This document shows positions 52,800 to 61,337 of a stretch of DNA of 64,000 bases, in pieces. Origin of the DNA: Burkholderia anthina (GTDB taxonomy: Bacteria > Pseudomonadota > Gammaproteobacteria > Burkholderiales > Burkholderiaceae); the NCBI RefSeq assembly GCF_902498995.1, contig NZ_CABVLY010000002.1, positions 62,001-126,000 on the forward strand. Reading direction: 5' to 3'. The translations under genes were made by a program, and so were the position numbers. Within the stretch, counting starts at the first letter, position 1, and each line of letters starts with the position of its first letter. The notes beneath the pieces are model-generated. The model ran no database searches. It saw nothing but the letters and a program-made list of their open reading frames with translations, and was not told the origin of the DNA.

Positions 52800-53831
52800 T
52801 CAGAGCGCGATGCCGAGCTTGGCGACGCGCGCCTGGAACTGCTCGCGCACTTCGTCGAGCGCGGCCCGGCCGGCGTCCTGCAGCGCGTGTGCCGCGACCG
52901 GCGCAAGCGCCGCATCGGCGCGCGCGGACCAGTCGCGCGTCCAGCGGGCGAGCAGCGCGCGGTTGTCGTCGGATTCGGCGGCCATCGTCTTCACGACCGC
53001 GTCGATCCAGCGGTTCGATTCGGTGTGCCACTCGGGCATGAACGCGGTCAGCATCGCGACGGCCGAGCCGCCTTCGAGCGCGATCCGTTCGTCGACGAAG
53101 CGGTCGTAGACGAGCGGATACAGCAGGCCGTCGAGCGCGAGGTTCTGCGCGATGAACAGCTCGACCGGATCGGTCACGACCAGCGTGTCCTCGACGTAGC
53201 GGCGCAGCGGCTGCCACGCGGCGTCGTGGGTCCAGGCCGCCTTGGCCGCATCCAGCACGTCGGGCTCGGCCATCGCGAGCGCGAGACGCGTGAGGTACTG
53301 CGCGACGCCGAGGTTGTCCATCGCATGGAACATCGCGGGCGCCGTGAACACGGTGCCGTAGCCGAGCGCGCAGATCTGCGCGTTGTTCATGTTCGCGCCC
53401 CACGCGGCGTGGCGCAGCGGCACCAGCACGTCGAGCGCCCGCGCGGCCACGTCGTCGCGCATCAGGCCGATCATCCGGCGCGATTCGACGAACTCGAAGT
53501 TCGACTCCATCGCGTCCTGCTGGCGCGCCCGCGCCGTCGCCCACGACGCGTAATAGAACTGGCGCGGATCCTTCAGCACGTACCAGTTCGCCATCCGGAT
53601 CGCCGAGCGCGACGGATCGAAGATCTCGTAGTCCGGATCCCAGGTCGGCCGGTAATGGAAGTTCGCCTGGGGCTGCGCGCCCATCATGCCTTCCTGGTAG
53701 CGCGTCGCCGTCTTGTCGCCGCCGATGTTCTGCGCGACATGCGCAAAGGTGTGCCGGAGCGGCTTGATGTCGACTGTCTTCAGCTCGATGGTCACTTCTT
53801 GCTCCTCAAGGTCATGGGTTCGCTTCGACAT
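52800..53831 (-). CDS. dmpL: Phenol hydroxylase component P1
   Basis: 343 aa, beta subunit of the diiron oxygenase; it resembles P3 in fold but lacks the iron ligands. Segments LRHTFAHVAQNIGGDKTATR and YFAS-type YYASWATARARQQDAME are typical. Its start overlaps the end of dmpK by 20 bp, suggesting coupling. Confidence 0.95.
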   Translation of the reverse strand: MSKRTHDLEEQEVTIELKTVDIKPLRHTFAHVAQNIGGDKTATRYQEGMMGAQPQANFHYRPTWDPDYEIFDPSRSAIRMANWYVLKDPRQFYYASWATARARQQDAMESNFEFVESRRMIGLMRDDVAARALDVLVPLRHAAWGANMNNAQICALGYGTVFTAPAMFHAMDNLGVAQYLTRLALAMAEPDVLDAAKAAWTHDAAWQPLRRYVEDTLVVTDPVELFIAQNLALDGLLYPLVYDRFVDERIALEGGSAVAMLTAFMPEWHTESNRWIDAVVKTMAAESDDNRALLARWTRDWSARADAALAPVAAHALQDAGRAALDEVREQFQARVAKLGIAL

Positions 53832-54024
53832 CGAGCCGCGTCACCCGTTGTTCGCGGCAGAACGCATCGAAGGCGGCAGGAGACAACGTCAGCTCGACGA
53901 ACAGTTCCGGCGCGCCGCCGATCGACAACTCGAATTCGACGAAGCCGCGGATGTTCGTGCCGGTCACGCGGACGCACTTGCGGCCGGGATCGAGCGGGGG
54001 AAGATCGGTGGGGTGCTGATTCAT
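53812..54024 (-). CDS. dmpK: Phenol hydroxylase assembly component P0
   Basis: 70 aa from MNQHPTDLPP; a start 6 codons upstream is possible but would leave almost no leader after the sigma-54 promoter, whose start site should be near 54043. The sequence CVRVTGTNIRGFVEFELSIG matches DmpK-type proteins, which help put iron into P3. GGAGG lies 11 bases upstream. First gene of the cluster. Confidence 0.9.
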   Translation of the reverse strand: MNQHPTDLPPLDPGRKCVRVTGTNIRGFVEFELSIGGAPELFVELTLSPAAFDAFCREQRVTRLDVEANP

Positions 54025-54054
54025 GATCGGTGTCGCCTCCATGCCGGACTTCAA

Positions 54055-54070
54055 TGCAGCATCCGTGCCA
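54055..54070 (-). promoter_or_regulatory. Sigma-54 promoter of the phenol operon
   Basis: The minus strand reads TGGCACGGATGCTGCA. GG and GC are 10 bp apart as required for -24/-12 promoters; only one position of the TTGCA half differs. The expected start is about 12 bp downstream, 20 bp before the dmpK start codon. Confidence 0.88.
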
Positions 54071-54212
54071 CGTTCGGCCGGGGTGACAAAAAATCTCGAT
54101 AATTCAGGGAAAGCCCTGACGCGAAGTTCAATTTAGCGACCCACAATAGCGGTTAACCAGAACGGAAAACGGGCGTCGGCGATCGCGCCAAACCTCATGT
54201 CCGGCGGCCCTC

Positions 54213-54228
54213 TTCATCATTTGAGCAA
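54213..54228. promoter_or_regulatory. DmpR-type upstream activating site, distal to dmpR
   Basis: TTCATCATTTGAGCAA matches the XylR/DmpR consensus TTGATCAATTGATCAA at 13 of 16 positions. It lies about 177 bp upstream of the expected phenol-operon start, on its minus-strand side. Confidence 0.65.
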
Positions 54229-54243
54229 CCCGCTTCGGCGCAT

Positions 54244-54259
54244 TTGATGAAATGATCAA
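54244..54259. promoter_or_regulatory. DmpR-type upstream activating site, proximal to dmpR
   Basis: TTGATGAAATGATCAA matches TTGATCAATTGATCAA at 14 of 16 positions. Its centre is 31 bp from the other site, three helical turns, as in characterised XylR/DmpR promoters. Confidence 0.75.
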
Positions 54260-54328
54260 ATCGATGTACCCGTCGCGGCGCCGATCGCCAAAATTATTGA
54301 AATCACGAGAAATCTCGATGGAGGAGAC

Positions 54329-56017
54329 ATGACGCGGCCCAGCCTGCCCCCTTTGCCGCCGGACACCGACCTGCGCAAGCTGATCCATTTTTCGGCAAGC
54401 GACGGTCGCATCTGGCTGGCCGGACAGCGGATGGTGCTGCTGCATGCCGGCGCACTGGCGACGCTGCGCCAGGAACTGATGGAAAGCGCCGGCCCCGCGC
54501 AGACCCGGCGTTTCTTCACCCGGGTCGGCTTCGCCGCCGGCGAACGGGACGCGGCGCTCGCCCGCGAGATCCGCAGCGGCGCATCGCTGTTCGACATGTT
54601 CCATGTCGGCCCCCAGCTGCACATGCTCGAAGGCGCGGTGCAGGTCACGCCGCTGCGTTTCGAGGCCGATCCCGCGACGGGCGCGTTCTACTGCGAATAC
54701 CGCTGGGAACACTCGTGGGAGGCCGACGTGCACCGCCGCACGTTCGGGCCGCAGCCCGAACCCGTGTGCTGGATGCTGATCGGTTACGCGACCGGCTACA
54801 CGAGCGCCTTCATCGGCCGGACGATCCTGTTCAAGGAAACGTCCTGCGTAGGCATGCACGACCCGCACTGCACGATCGTCGGCAAGCCGGCCGACGAATG
54901 GCCCGACGCGGAAGAGATTTCGTCGTGGTTCAAGGCCGACTCGCTGATCAACACGATCCGCGACCTGCAGACCGAGGTCGAATCGCTGCGCCTGGAAATG
55001 ACGCCCGACGATGGCCGGACCCGGCTCGTCGGGCGCTCCGATGCGTTTCGCGCCGCCTATGCGCTGCTGGAGACGGCCGCGCCGACCAAGGTCGCCGTGC
55101 TGCTCACCGGAGAAACGGGCGTCGGCAAGGAGCGCTTCGCGCGCGCGCTGCACAGCCTCAGCCCGCGGGCGGCGAAGCCGTTCGTCGCGATCAACTGCGC
55201 GGCCATTCCGCATGCGCTGATCGAGTCCGAACTGTTCGGTGCGGAGAAAGGTGCGTTCACCGGCTCGCAGGCCGCGCGCGCCGGGCGCTTCGAGCGCGCG
55301 GACGGCGGCACGCTGTTTCTCGACGAAATCGGCGAGTTGCCGCTCGACGTGCAGGCGAAGCTGCTGCGCGTGCTCCAGGAAGGCGAGGTCGAACGGCTCG
55401 GCGCGACCGACGGCAGGAAGGTGGACGTCCGCGTCGTCGCGGCGACCAATCGCGATCTCGAACAGGCCGTGCGGGACGGCACCTTCCGGGCCGATCTCTA
55501 TTACCGGATCAACGTGTACCCGGTGCTGATTCCGCCGCTGCGCGAACGGCAGGACGACATCGCGCCGCTCGCCGACGCGATGCTCGAACGCTTCGCGGCG
55601 CTGCACGGCAAGCCCGCGCCGACGCTGACCGACTATGCGTACGACGCGCTGCGCGGCTACCGCTGGCCCGGCAACGTGCGCGAGCTCGAGAACCTGATCG
55701 AGCGCGCGGTGATCCTGTCGCGCCCGAACCGGCCGGTCGACGCGAAGGACCTGTTCCCCGGCGTCGGCTCGCCCGGCGGCGCGACGGTCGACCGGGCCGG
55801 GCAGATCCGGCCGGCGCCCGCGATGTCGATCGACTGCGCGACGATCCTCGATCAATTGCAGGGCAGCGGCGGGCTCGACGGCCTCGAGCGCGCGCTGCTG
55901 CACGAAGCCGTCGACCGCGCGAACGGCAACCTGTCGGCCGCCGCGCGCCTGCTCGGCCTGACGCGCGCGCAGCTCAGCTATCGCCTCAACCGCAAACAGG
56001 ATCAGGAGGACGCGTGA
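54329..56017 (+). CDS. dmpR: DmpR/XylR-family sigma-54-dependent phenol-responsive activator
   Basis: 562 aa, GGAGGAG upstream. Order: XylR N-terminal sensing domain (DLRKLIHFSASDGRIWLAGQ), V4R domain with the Cys pair in SCVGMHDPHC, B-linker, AAA+ domain with Walker A GETGVGKE, the sigma-54 loop GAFTGS, Walker B LFLDEIGELP and sensor residues, and a C-terminal Fis-type HTH (NLSAAARLLGLTRAQLSYRL). Aromatic effector binding releases ATPase activity and opens the -24/-12 promoter. The loop has Ser in place of the usual Ala of GAFTGA. Confidence 0.95.
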   Translation: MTRPSLPPLPPDTDLRKLIHFSASDGRIWLAGQRMVLLHAGALATLRQELMESAGPAQTRRFFTRVGFAAGERDAALAREIRSGASLFDMFHVGPQLHMLEGAVQVTPLRFEADPATGAFYCEYRWEHSWEADVHRRTFGPQPEPVCWMLIGYATGYTSAFIGRTILFKETSCVGMHDPHCTIVGKPADEWPDAEEISSWFKADSLINTIRDLQTEVESLRLEMTPDDGRTRLVGRSDAFRAAYALLETAAPTKVAVLLTGETGVGKERFARALHSLSPRAAKPFVAINCAAIPHALIESELFGAEKGAFTGSQAARAGRFERADGGTLFLDEIGELPLDVQAKLLRVLQEGEVERLGATDGRKVDVRVVAATNRDLEQAVRDGTFRADLYYRINVYPVLIPPLRERQDDIAPLADAMLERFAALHGKPAPTLTDYAYDALRGYRWPGNVRELENLIERAVILSRPNRPVDAKDLFPGVGSPGGATVDRAGQIRPAPAMSIDCATILDQLQGSGGLDGLERALLHEAVDRANGNLSAAARLLGLTRAQLSYRLNRKQDQEDA

Positions 56018-56018
56018 C

Positions 56019-56759
56019 ATGAACACCATCCTGCCCGCCCATCCGTTCGACGACGCGTTGCCGGCGCTCGAACCGGCCGCCGCCGACGACACCGAACCGC
56101 ATGCCCGCACGCTCAGCGAGCATGCGTATCACCAGCTCCGGCAGCACATCATCGAAGGGCATTACCCGCCCGGCGCGAAGCTGCGCGTCGAACACCTGAA
56201 GGACGTGTACGGCGTCGGGGCCGGCACGCTGCGCGAGGCGCTCACGCGGCTCGTCAGCGATGCGCTGGTCGTGGCCGAAGGGCAGCGCGGGTTTCGCGTC
56301 ACGCCGATGTCGGTCGACGATCTGGAAGCGATCACGCGGCTGCGCATCCATATCGAGGTCGATGCGCTGCGCGACTCGGTGCGGCGCGGCGACGATGCAT
56401 GGGCGCAACGCGTGCGCCAGAGCTTCGACCAGTTGTCGGCGTGGGAGCAGCCGGTGTCGATCGAGCACCGCGCCGCGTGGGAAGCGTGCAACCGGCGCTT
56501 TCACGAAGCGCTGATCTCGGCGGCGGCGACGCCATGGACCTACCTGATCCTGCGCATGCTGTCGCAGCAAAGCGAACGCTACCGGCGCGTGTGCATCGGG
56601 CTCGGCGATTCGAAGCGCGACGTGCACGCGGAGCACACGTGCCTGTTCGAAGCCGCGATGCGCCGCGCCGATGCGCGCGCCGCCCTCGCGCTCGAGGACC
56701 ATATCGGCACGACGCTCGCGGTGGTGCGCAATGCGCCGCCCGGTACGTTGCCGTTTTAG
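56019..56759 (+). CDS. GntR/FCD family regulator adjoining dmpR (AphS/PhcS-like)
   Basis: 246 aa; start one base after the dmpR stop, with AGGAGG in the end of dmpR. N-terminal GntR HTH (AYHQLRQHIIEGHYPPGAKL, GVGAGTLREALTRL) and a C-terminal FCD ligand domain with His residues. In Comamonas testosteroni the GntR proteins AphS and PhcS repress the phenol genes next to a XylR-type activator; this gene has the same partner and position. Same role inferred. Confidence 0.85.
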   Translation: MNTILPAHPFDDALPALEPAAADDTEPHARTLSEHAYHQLRQHIIEGHYPPGAKLRVEHLKDVYGVGAGTLREALTRLVSDALVVAEGQRGFRVTPMSVDDLEAITRLRIHIEVDALRDSVRRGDDAWAQRVRQSFDQLSAWEQPVSIEHRAAWEACNRRFHEALISAAATPWTYLILRMLSQQSERYRRVCIGLGDSKRDVHAEHTCLFEAAMRRADARAALALEDHIGTTLAVVRNAPPGTLPF

Positions 56760-56772
56760 GACGATGCCCCGC

Positions 56773-57597
56773 TCACGCCAGCTCGGGATAGCCGTGCGCG
56801 GCGGCGTCCTGCTCGAAGCGGGCGATCGCGTCGTACGCGTCGGGCGACAGCCGCTCGAACCCCGTCAGCCGCAGCACGCTCGCCCGTTGCGGATCGGCCG
56901 CGACCGCATGATCGAGCGCCGCCTGCAACGCGTGCACGCGCGCTCCGTCGAGCGCCTTCGACGCGATGAACGGCAATCCCGGCGCGGTCGCCGTCGTGCC
57001 GACGATCCGGATGTCGTTCAACCGCTCGGGTAGCGCGTCGCGCACATACGCGAACGTCACGCAGTCGATCGCCGCACAGTCGGCGTCGCCGGCGGCCAGT
57101 GCCTGCAGCACGCCCAGGTGCGAGCCGAATGCCTGCACCGAACCGAAGAAGCGCCCGTCATGCGCATGCGGCGCGACCGCATGCCGGAATGCGTTCATCC
57201 CGCTGTGCGAATCGTGCCCGTTCAATGCGGCGCGCAACCCGCGACAGCCGGCCAGCGTCGTCGCGCCGCCATCATGCACCCGCGCCGACACGACCAGCAC
57301 GCTGCTGTAGTGCGCACCGTCGCAACCCGGCGCATCGAAAGCCGGCGTCGCGATCAACCGCACGGCATCGCGTAATCCGAGCATCCGGTACGGATAGCCG
57401 CACGTCTGCGACAGCAGCAGGTCGCCGCGCCGCCACAGCGCGTGCAGATCGCCGAACGGCTCGTCGGGCAGCGCAACGCCGGCGAGGCCGCCGGTACGTG
57501 CGAACGCATCGAGCGCGTCGCGCAGCAGCGCGCGCCACAGTGCGGCGTGGCGCGGCGTCACGTTGTACATCGGCAGTGCGGCGATCCAGGGGCTCAT
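56773..57597 (-). CDS. PhnD/SsuA-type substrate-binding-like protein without signal peptide
   Basis: 274 aa. The fold pattern (LLLSQTCGYPYRMLGLRD, ALNGHDSHSGMNAFRH, VQAFGSHLGVLQALAAGDAD) is that of PhnD-type phosphate/phosphonate binding proteins. Those are normally exported, but this protein begins MSPWIAALPMYNVTPRHAAL with no signal sequence. No transporter genes adjoin. Possibly a cytoplasmic ligand-binding or enzymatic derivative. Convergent with the GntR gene. Confidence 0.75.
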   Translation of the reverse strand: MSPWIAALPMYNVTPRHAALWRALLRDALDAFARTGGLAGVALPDEPFGDLHALWRRGDLLLSQTCGYPYRMLGLRDAVRLIATPAFDAPGCDGAHYSSVLVVSARVHDGGATTLAGCRGLRAALNGHDSHSGMNAFRHAVAPHAHDGRFFGSVQAFGSHLGVLQALAAGDADCAAIDCVTFAYVRDALPERLNDIRIVGTTATAPGLPFIASKALDGARVHALQAALDHAVAADPQRASVLRLTGFERLSPDAYDAIARFEQDAAAHGYPELA

Positions 57598-57684
57598 GCG
57601 GGCATTCTACGCATCGTCGGGCGCGCGGCGTCAACCGGTTCGCATACCGTAACGGGCGTCGAAGCCGGCACGGCGCGCGCCAAA

Positions 57685-57709
57685 GCTTATCGGCGCAGCA
57701 GCGATAAGC
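57685..57709. promoter_or_regulatory. Inverted repeat upstream of the desaturase gene
   Basis: GCTTATCG / CGATAAGC perfect arms with a 9-base spacer, in the 280-bp divergent region between the PhnD-like and desaturase genes. Confidence 0.45.
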
Positions 57710-57877
57710 AAATCCGAATCGATTGGTTTGGCTCACGACGCAGGCCCGATATCGTTCGCATACGAATACGCGCCGGCACGCGCCGCGAGCCGGCAGGTAA
57801 ATCCGGCGAGCGCGCCCGATCCGGCCCCGCCCGACCCTCCGCGTCCCGCACCGCCTCCGTTCCGTCCCCGTCAGCAC

Positions 57878-58900
57878 ATGGCCGAATACTTCGACGTCGA
57901 CCACGCGCGCGCGATCGCCGCGCTGGACGCCCGCTTCACTGCCCGCACCGAGTGGCCGACCTGGCTGCTCGTCGTCGCGATCTACGGCGGCTGGCTTGCC
58001 GTGCTGCTGCTCGTGCGCGCGGAGCGCCTATCGCTCGCGGCCGCGACGCCGCCGCTGATCCTGCTCGGCGCGTGGCACATGTCGCTGCAGCACGAACTGC
58101 TGCACGGCCATCCGACGCGTTCCCCATTCGTGAACCGGCTGCTCGGCTATCCGCCGCTGACGGTCTGGTATCCGTACACGCTGTATCGCGACACGCACCT
58201 CGACCATCACCGCGACGAAGACCTGACCGTGCCCGGCGTCGATCCGGAAACCAACTACGTGTCGCGCGACCGGTGGGTGCAGCTGCCGCGCTGGCGTCGC
58301 GCACTCACGGTTGCGCGTACAACCTTCTCCGGACGACTGGTATTCGGTCCGCCGACGAGCATCGCGGCAATGTTCGTCGATGCGTTCGCCGCGCTTCGAC
58401 GCGGCGACTTCCGCTATCTGCCGATGTGGCTAACGCACGCGGCGAGCGTGGCCGCCCTGCTCGCTTGGCTGCAGTGGTCGATCGGCGTGCCGTGGTGGTA
58501 CTACCTGCTGGCGATCACATGGCCCGCGCTGTCGCTCGCGATGATCCGCTCGCTGTTCGAGCATCGCGCCGCGCCGCACCCGAAGGCGCGCATCGCGATC
58601 AACGAAGCCGGCTTCGCGATGCGGCTGCTGTACCTGAACAACAACTATCACCTCGTCCATCACGACCTGCCGAAGCTGCCGTGGTACGACCTGCCGCGCG
58701 CGTACCGGATGCGGCGCGCGGCGTATGCGGAAAAAAACGGCGGCTTCGTGATTCGCGGCTATCGCGCGCTGCTGACACGCCATGCGTGGACGCCGACCGA
58801 CACGCCCGTGCACCCGTTCGATCGCGGCACGGCGTCGCTGTCGACCGGAAACGGCGCGCACGTGGCCGCCGTCGACGGCTATCCCCGGATCAGTACGTGA
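57878..58900 (+). CDS. Fatty-acid desaturase family protein
   Basis: 340 aa from MAEYFDVDHA; the 50 codons upstream in frame are low-complexity Pro/Ala/Arg and are excluded. Three His boxes of membrane-bound desaturases: HELLHGH, HLDHHRDED and NYHLVHHD, with four to five membrane segments between. It should introduce a double bond (or hydroxylate) using a diiron centre at the inner membrane; acyl substrate unknown. Confidence 0.88.
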   Translation: MAEYFDVDHARAIAALDARFTARTEWPTWLLVVAIYGGWLAVLLLVRAERLSLAAATPPLILLGAWHMSLQHELLHGHPTRSPFVNRLLGYPPLTVWYPYTLYRDTHLDHHRDEDLTVPGVDPETNYVSRDRWVQLPRWRRALTVARTTFSGRLVFGPPTSIAAMFVDAFAALRRGDFRYLPMWLTHAASVAALLAWLQWSIGVPWWYYLLAITWPALSLAMIRSLFEHRAAPHPKARIAINEAGFAMRLLYLNNNYHLVHHDLPKLPWYDLPRAYRMRRAAYAEKNGGFVIRGYRALLTRHAWTPTDTPVHPFDRGTASLSTGNGAHVAAVDGYPRIST

Positions 58901-58927
58901 CGGCTCGCCGGGCCTGCATCACCTGCG

Positions 58928-59827
58928 TCACCAGGCGCGCTCGCGCACCAGCTCGCCGATCCAGTCGATGAACACCCGCAGCCGCGGCGACAGATGGCCG
59001 CGATGCGGATACAGCACCGACAGCGGCAACGGCGGCGGGCGCAGCCGCGTGAGGATCTCCGTCAGCGTGCCGCCGCGCAGCTTCTCCGCCACGTGATAGC
59101 GCGGCACCTGAATGATCCCGAGCCCGGCCTCGCAGGCCGTCACGTATGCGTCGCCGTTGTTGACCGATACCGATGCGGGCAGTTCCGTCGTCCGCGCGTT
59201 GCCATCCGTGCCGAACACGAGCGGCACGCGCTTGCCGCTCGACGCCGACACATACGCGACTTCCCGATGCTTCGCGAGATCGGCGAAGTTGCGCGGCCGG
59301 CCATGCGCGGCCAGATAGCCGGGGCTCGCGCACGTGACCTGCTCGAGCAGGCCGACGCGGCGCGCAACCAGCGACGAATCGGTCAGCTCGCCGATCCGCA
59401 CGACGCAGTCGACGCTTTCCCGCGCGAGATCGACGCGGCGGTCGCCGACGCTGATGTCGAGCGTGACCTGCGGATAGCGCATGAAGAATTCGGGAAGCGC
59501 CGGAATCACGACGAGCCGCGCGAACGAACTCGCGAGATCGACCTTCAGCGCGCCCTGCGGATGGCGCGCCGCGTGCGAGAACGACGCTTCCGCCTCGTCG
59601 ATCCCGTCCAGGATATCCACGCAGCGCCGGTAGTAAGCCGCACCGTCGACCGTCGCGCTCACGTGCCGCGTCGTGCGCACCAGCAGCCGCGCGCCGAGAT
59701 GCGACTCGAGCTGCTTCATGATCTGCGTCGCCGACGCGCGCTGCATGCCGAGCTGCTGCGCGGCGCGCGTGAAGCTGCCGGAATCGACGATGCACGTGAA
59801 GAGCCGCATCGCCAGCAATCTGTCCAT
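58928..59827 (-). CDS. LysR family transcriptional regulator
   Basis: 299 aa from MDRLLAMRLF. LysR HTH (SFTRAAQQLGMQRASATQIM) and effector domain. Divergent from the BenE-type transporter across 153 bp that contains two palindromes, so it probably controls that gene. It belongs to the CrgA/DsdC-like short-helix group rather than to BenM/CatM as judged by the N-terminus. Confidence 0.9.
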   Translation of the reverse strand: MDRLLAMRLFTCIVDSGSFTRAAQQLGMQRASATQIMKQLESHLGARLLVRTTRHVSATVDGAAYYRRCVDILDGIDEAEASFSHAARHPQGALKVDLASSFARLVVIPALPEFFMRYPQVTLDISVGDRRVDLARESVDCVVRIGELTDSSLVARRVGLLEQVTCASPGYLAAHGRPRNFADLAKHREVAYVSASSGKRVPLVFGTDGNARTTELPASVSVNNGDAYVTACEAGLGIIQVPRYHVAEKLRGGTLTEILTRLRPPPLPLSVLYPHRGHLSPRLRVFIDWIGELVRERAW

Positions 59828-59840
59828 CTCGTTCGCCCTG

Positions 59841-59863
59841 ACTGTTTATCAAAAGTAAACAGT
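59841..59863. promoter_or_regulatory. Palindrome in the LysR-benE intergenic region (left)
   Basis: ACTGTTTA / TAAACAGT, 8-bp perfect arms around TCAAAAG; 14 bp from the LysR start codon. Candidate autoregulation site. Confidence 0.55.
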
Positions 59864-59872
59864 GTTGATATC

Positions 59873-59900
59873 TGTCGATGAATTGTCAATTCCATCGACA
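59873..59900. promoter_or_regulatory. Palindrome in the LysR-benE intergenic region (right)
   Basis: TGTCGATG / CATCGACA arms with a spacer AATTGTCAATTC that is itself nearly symmetric; a 28-bp site. Candidate activation site for the transporter. Confidence 0.55.
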
Positions 59901-59980
59901 ACGCCGAAAATATCGGCACCTCCGGGCTATCAGACAACCTTCCGCCGTGGATCCGGCCCCCGGCCGCGCGCGTTACCCCT

Positions 59981-61195
59981 ATGACGATGCAACCGAACAC
60001 CTCGCCCGGCGCGATCCGCTCGATCGGCAACGACTGGTCCGTCTCCGCGATTACCGCGGGCTTTCTCGCGGTCCTGATTTCGTACGCGGGCCCGCTCGCG
60101 ATCTTCTTCCAGGGCGCGCAGGCCGCGCATGCGTCCAATGCGATGGTGTCGTCGTGGGTCTGGGCGATCTCGATCGGCGCCGGCGTGTCGGGCCTGTTCG
60201 CGAGCTGGAAGCTGAAGGTGCCGGTGATCACCGCGTGGTCGGCGCCCGGCACCGCGCTGCTCGTCGGCCTCTTTCCGCAACTGACGCTGAACCAGGCCGT
60301 CGGCGCGTACATCACCGCCGCGCTGATCATCCTCGTGATCGGCATCACCGGCTATTTCGACCGGCTCGTGCGCCACATTCCGCGCGGCATCGCGTGCGGG
60401 ATGATGGCCGGCATCCTGCTGCCGTTCGGCATGCACGCGTTCTCCGCCGCCACCGCGCAGCCGGTGCTCGGATTCGGGATGATCGCCGCGTACGTGATCT
60501 TCAAGCGCGTGCTGCCGCGCTACAGCATCGTGCTCGTGCTGCTGACCGGCGCCGCGCTCGCGACGCTGCTCGGAATGACGCATCTCGGCAACGTGTCGCC
60601 GAGCATCGCGCGGCCGATCTTCATCGCGCCCGAATGGACGCTCGGCACGACGCTCAGCCTCGCGCTGCCGCTCGTCGTCGTGAGTCTCACCGGCCAGTTC
60701 CTGCCGGGCATGGCGATCCTGCGCGTGTCGGGCTATCACACGAGCGCACGGCCGATCATCACCGCGACCAGCGTGATGTCGCTCGTCGTCGCGTGCTTCG
60801 GCGGGATCACGATCGTCGTCGCGGCGATCACCGCGGCGCTGTGCACGGGCAAGGATTCGCACGAGGATCCGGACCGGCGCTATATCGCGGGCATCGCGAA
60901 CGGCGTGATCTACCTGATCGGCGGGCTCTTCGCGGGCACGATCGTCACGCTGTTCTTCGCGCTGCCGAAGGCGTTCGTCGCGATCCTCGCGGGGCTCGCG
61001 CTGATCGGCGCGATCGGGTCGAACGTGCACGGGATCTTCGAGGACGAAGCACACCGCGAAGCGTCGGTGATCACGTTCCTCGCGACCGCGTCGGGGATGA
61101 CGTGGCTCGGGCTCGGTTCCGCGTTCTGGGGGATCGTGATCGGGTCGGTGGCGTATGTTGTGACCAGCAGGACGCGGGGGCGTCGGGACGTTTGA
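59981..61195 (+). CDS. benE: BenE-type benzoate/H+ symporter
   Basis: 404 aa with about 12 hydrophobic segments. BenE features: GAIRSIGNDWSVSAITAGFL, ITAWSAPGTALL, GMMAGILLPFGMHAF and FLPGMAILRVSGYHTS. It imports benzoate or a related aromatic acid with protons. No benzoate dioxygenase genes are in the window, so the imported substrate may be used elsewhere. An internal Met at codon 3 is an alternative start. Confidence 0.88.
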   Translation: MTMQPNTSPGAIRSIGNDWSVSAITAGFLAVLISYAGPLAIFFQGAQAAHASNAMVSSWVWAISIGAGVSGLFASWKLKVPVITAWSAPGTALLVGLFPQLTLNQAVGAYITAALIILVIGITGYFDRLVRHIPRGIACGMMAGILLPFGMHAFSAATAQPVLGFGMIAAYVIFKRVLPRYSIVLVLLTGAALATLLGMTHLGNVSPSIARPIFIAPEWTLGTTLSLALPLVVVSLTGQFLPGMAILRVSGYHTSARPIITATSVMSLVVACFGGITIVVAAITAALCTGKDSHEDPDRRYIAGIANGVIYLIGGLFAGTIVTLFFALPKAFVAILAGLALIGAIGSNVHGIFEDEAHREASVITFLATASGMTWLGLGSAFWGIVIGSVAYVVTSRTRGRRDV

Positions 61196-61337
61196 GCTGG
61201 CGCACGGTGCCACCCTCAATCACTCAATGCAACGCCTTCCCGGGCGCGGGTTCGCCGGATTTCGCGGTTCATCCGGTGCGCGGGTCAGACCATGTCCTTT
61301 ACATTTCGGAGCGCCACGGCACTCCGCTAGCCACGCA

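Noticed and set aside
54128-56110. A 660-codon minus-strand open frame opposite dmpR
   Set aside because: Antisense to a fully conserved activator; low-complexity composition; no ribosome site.
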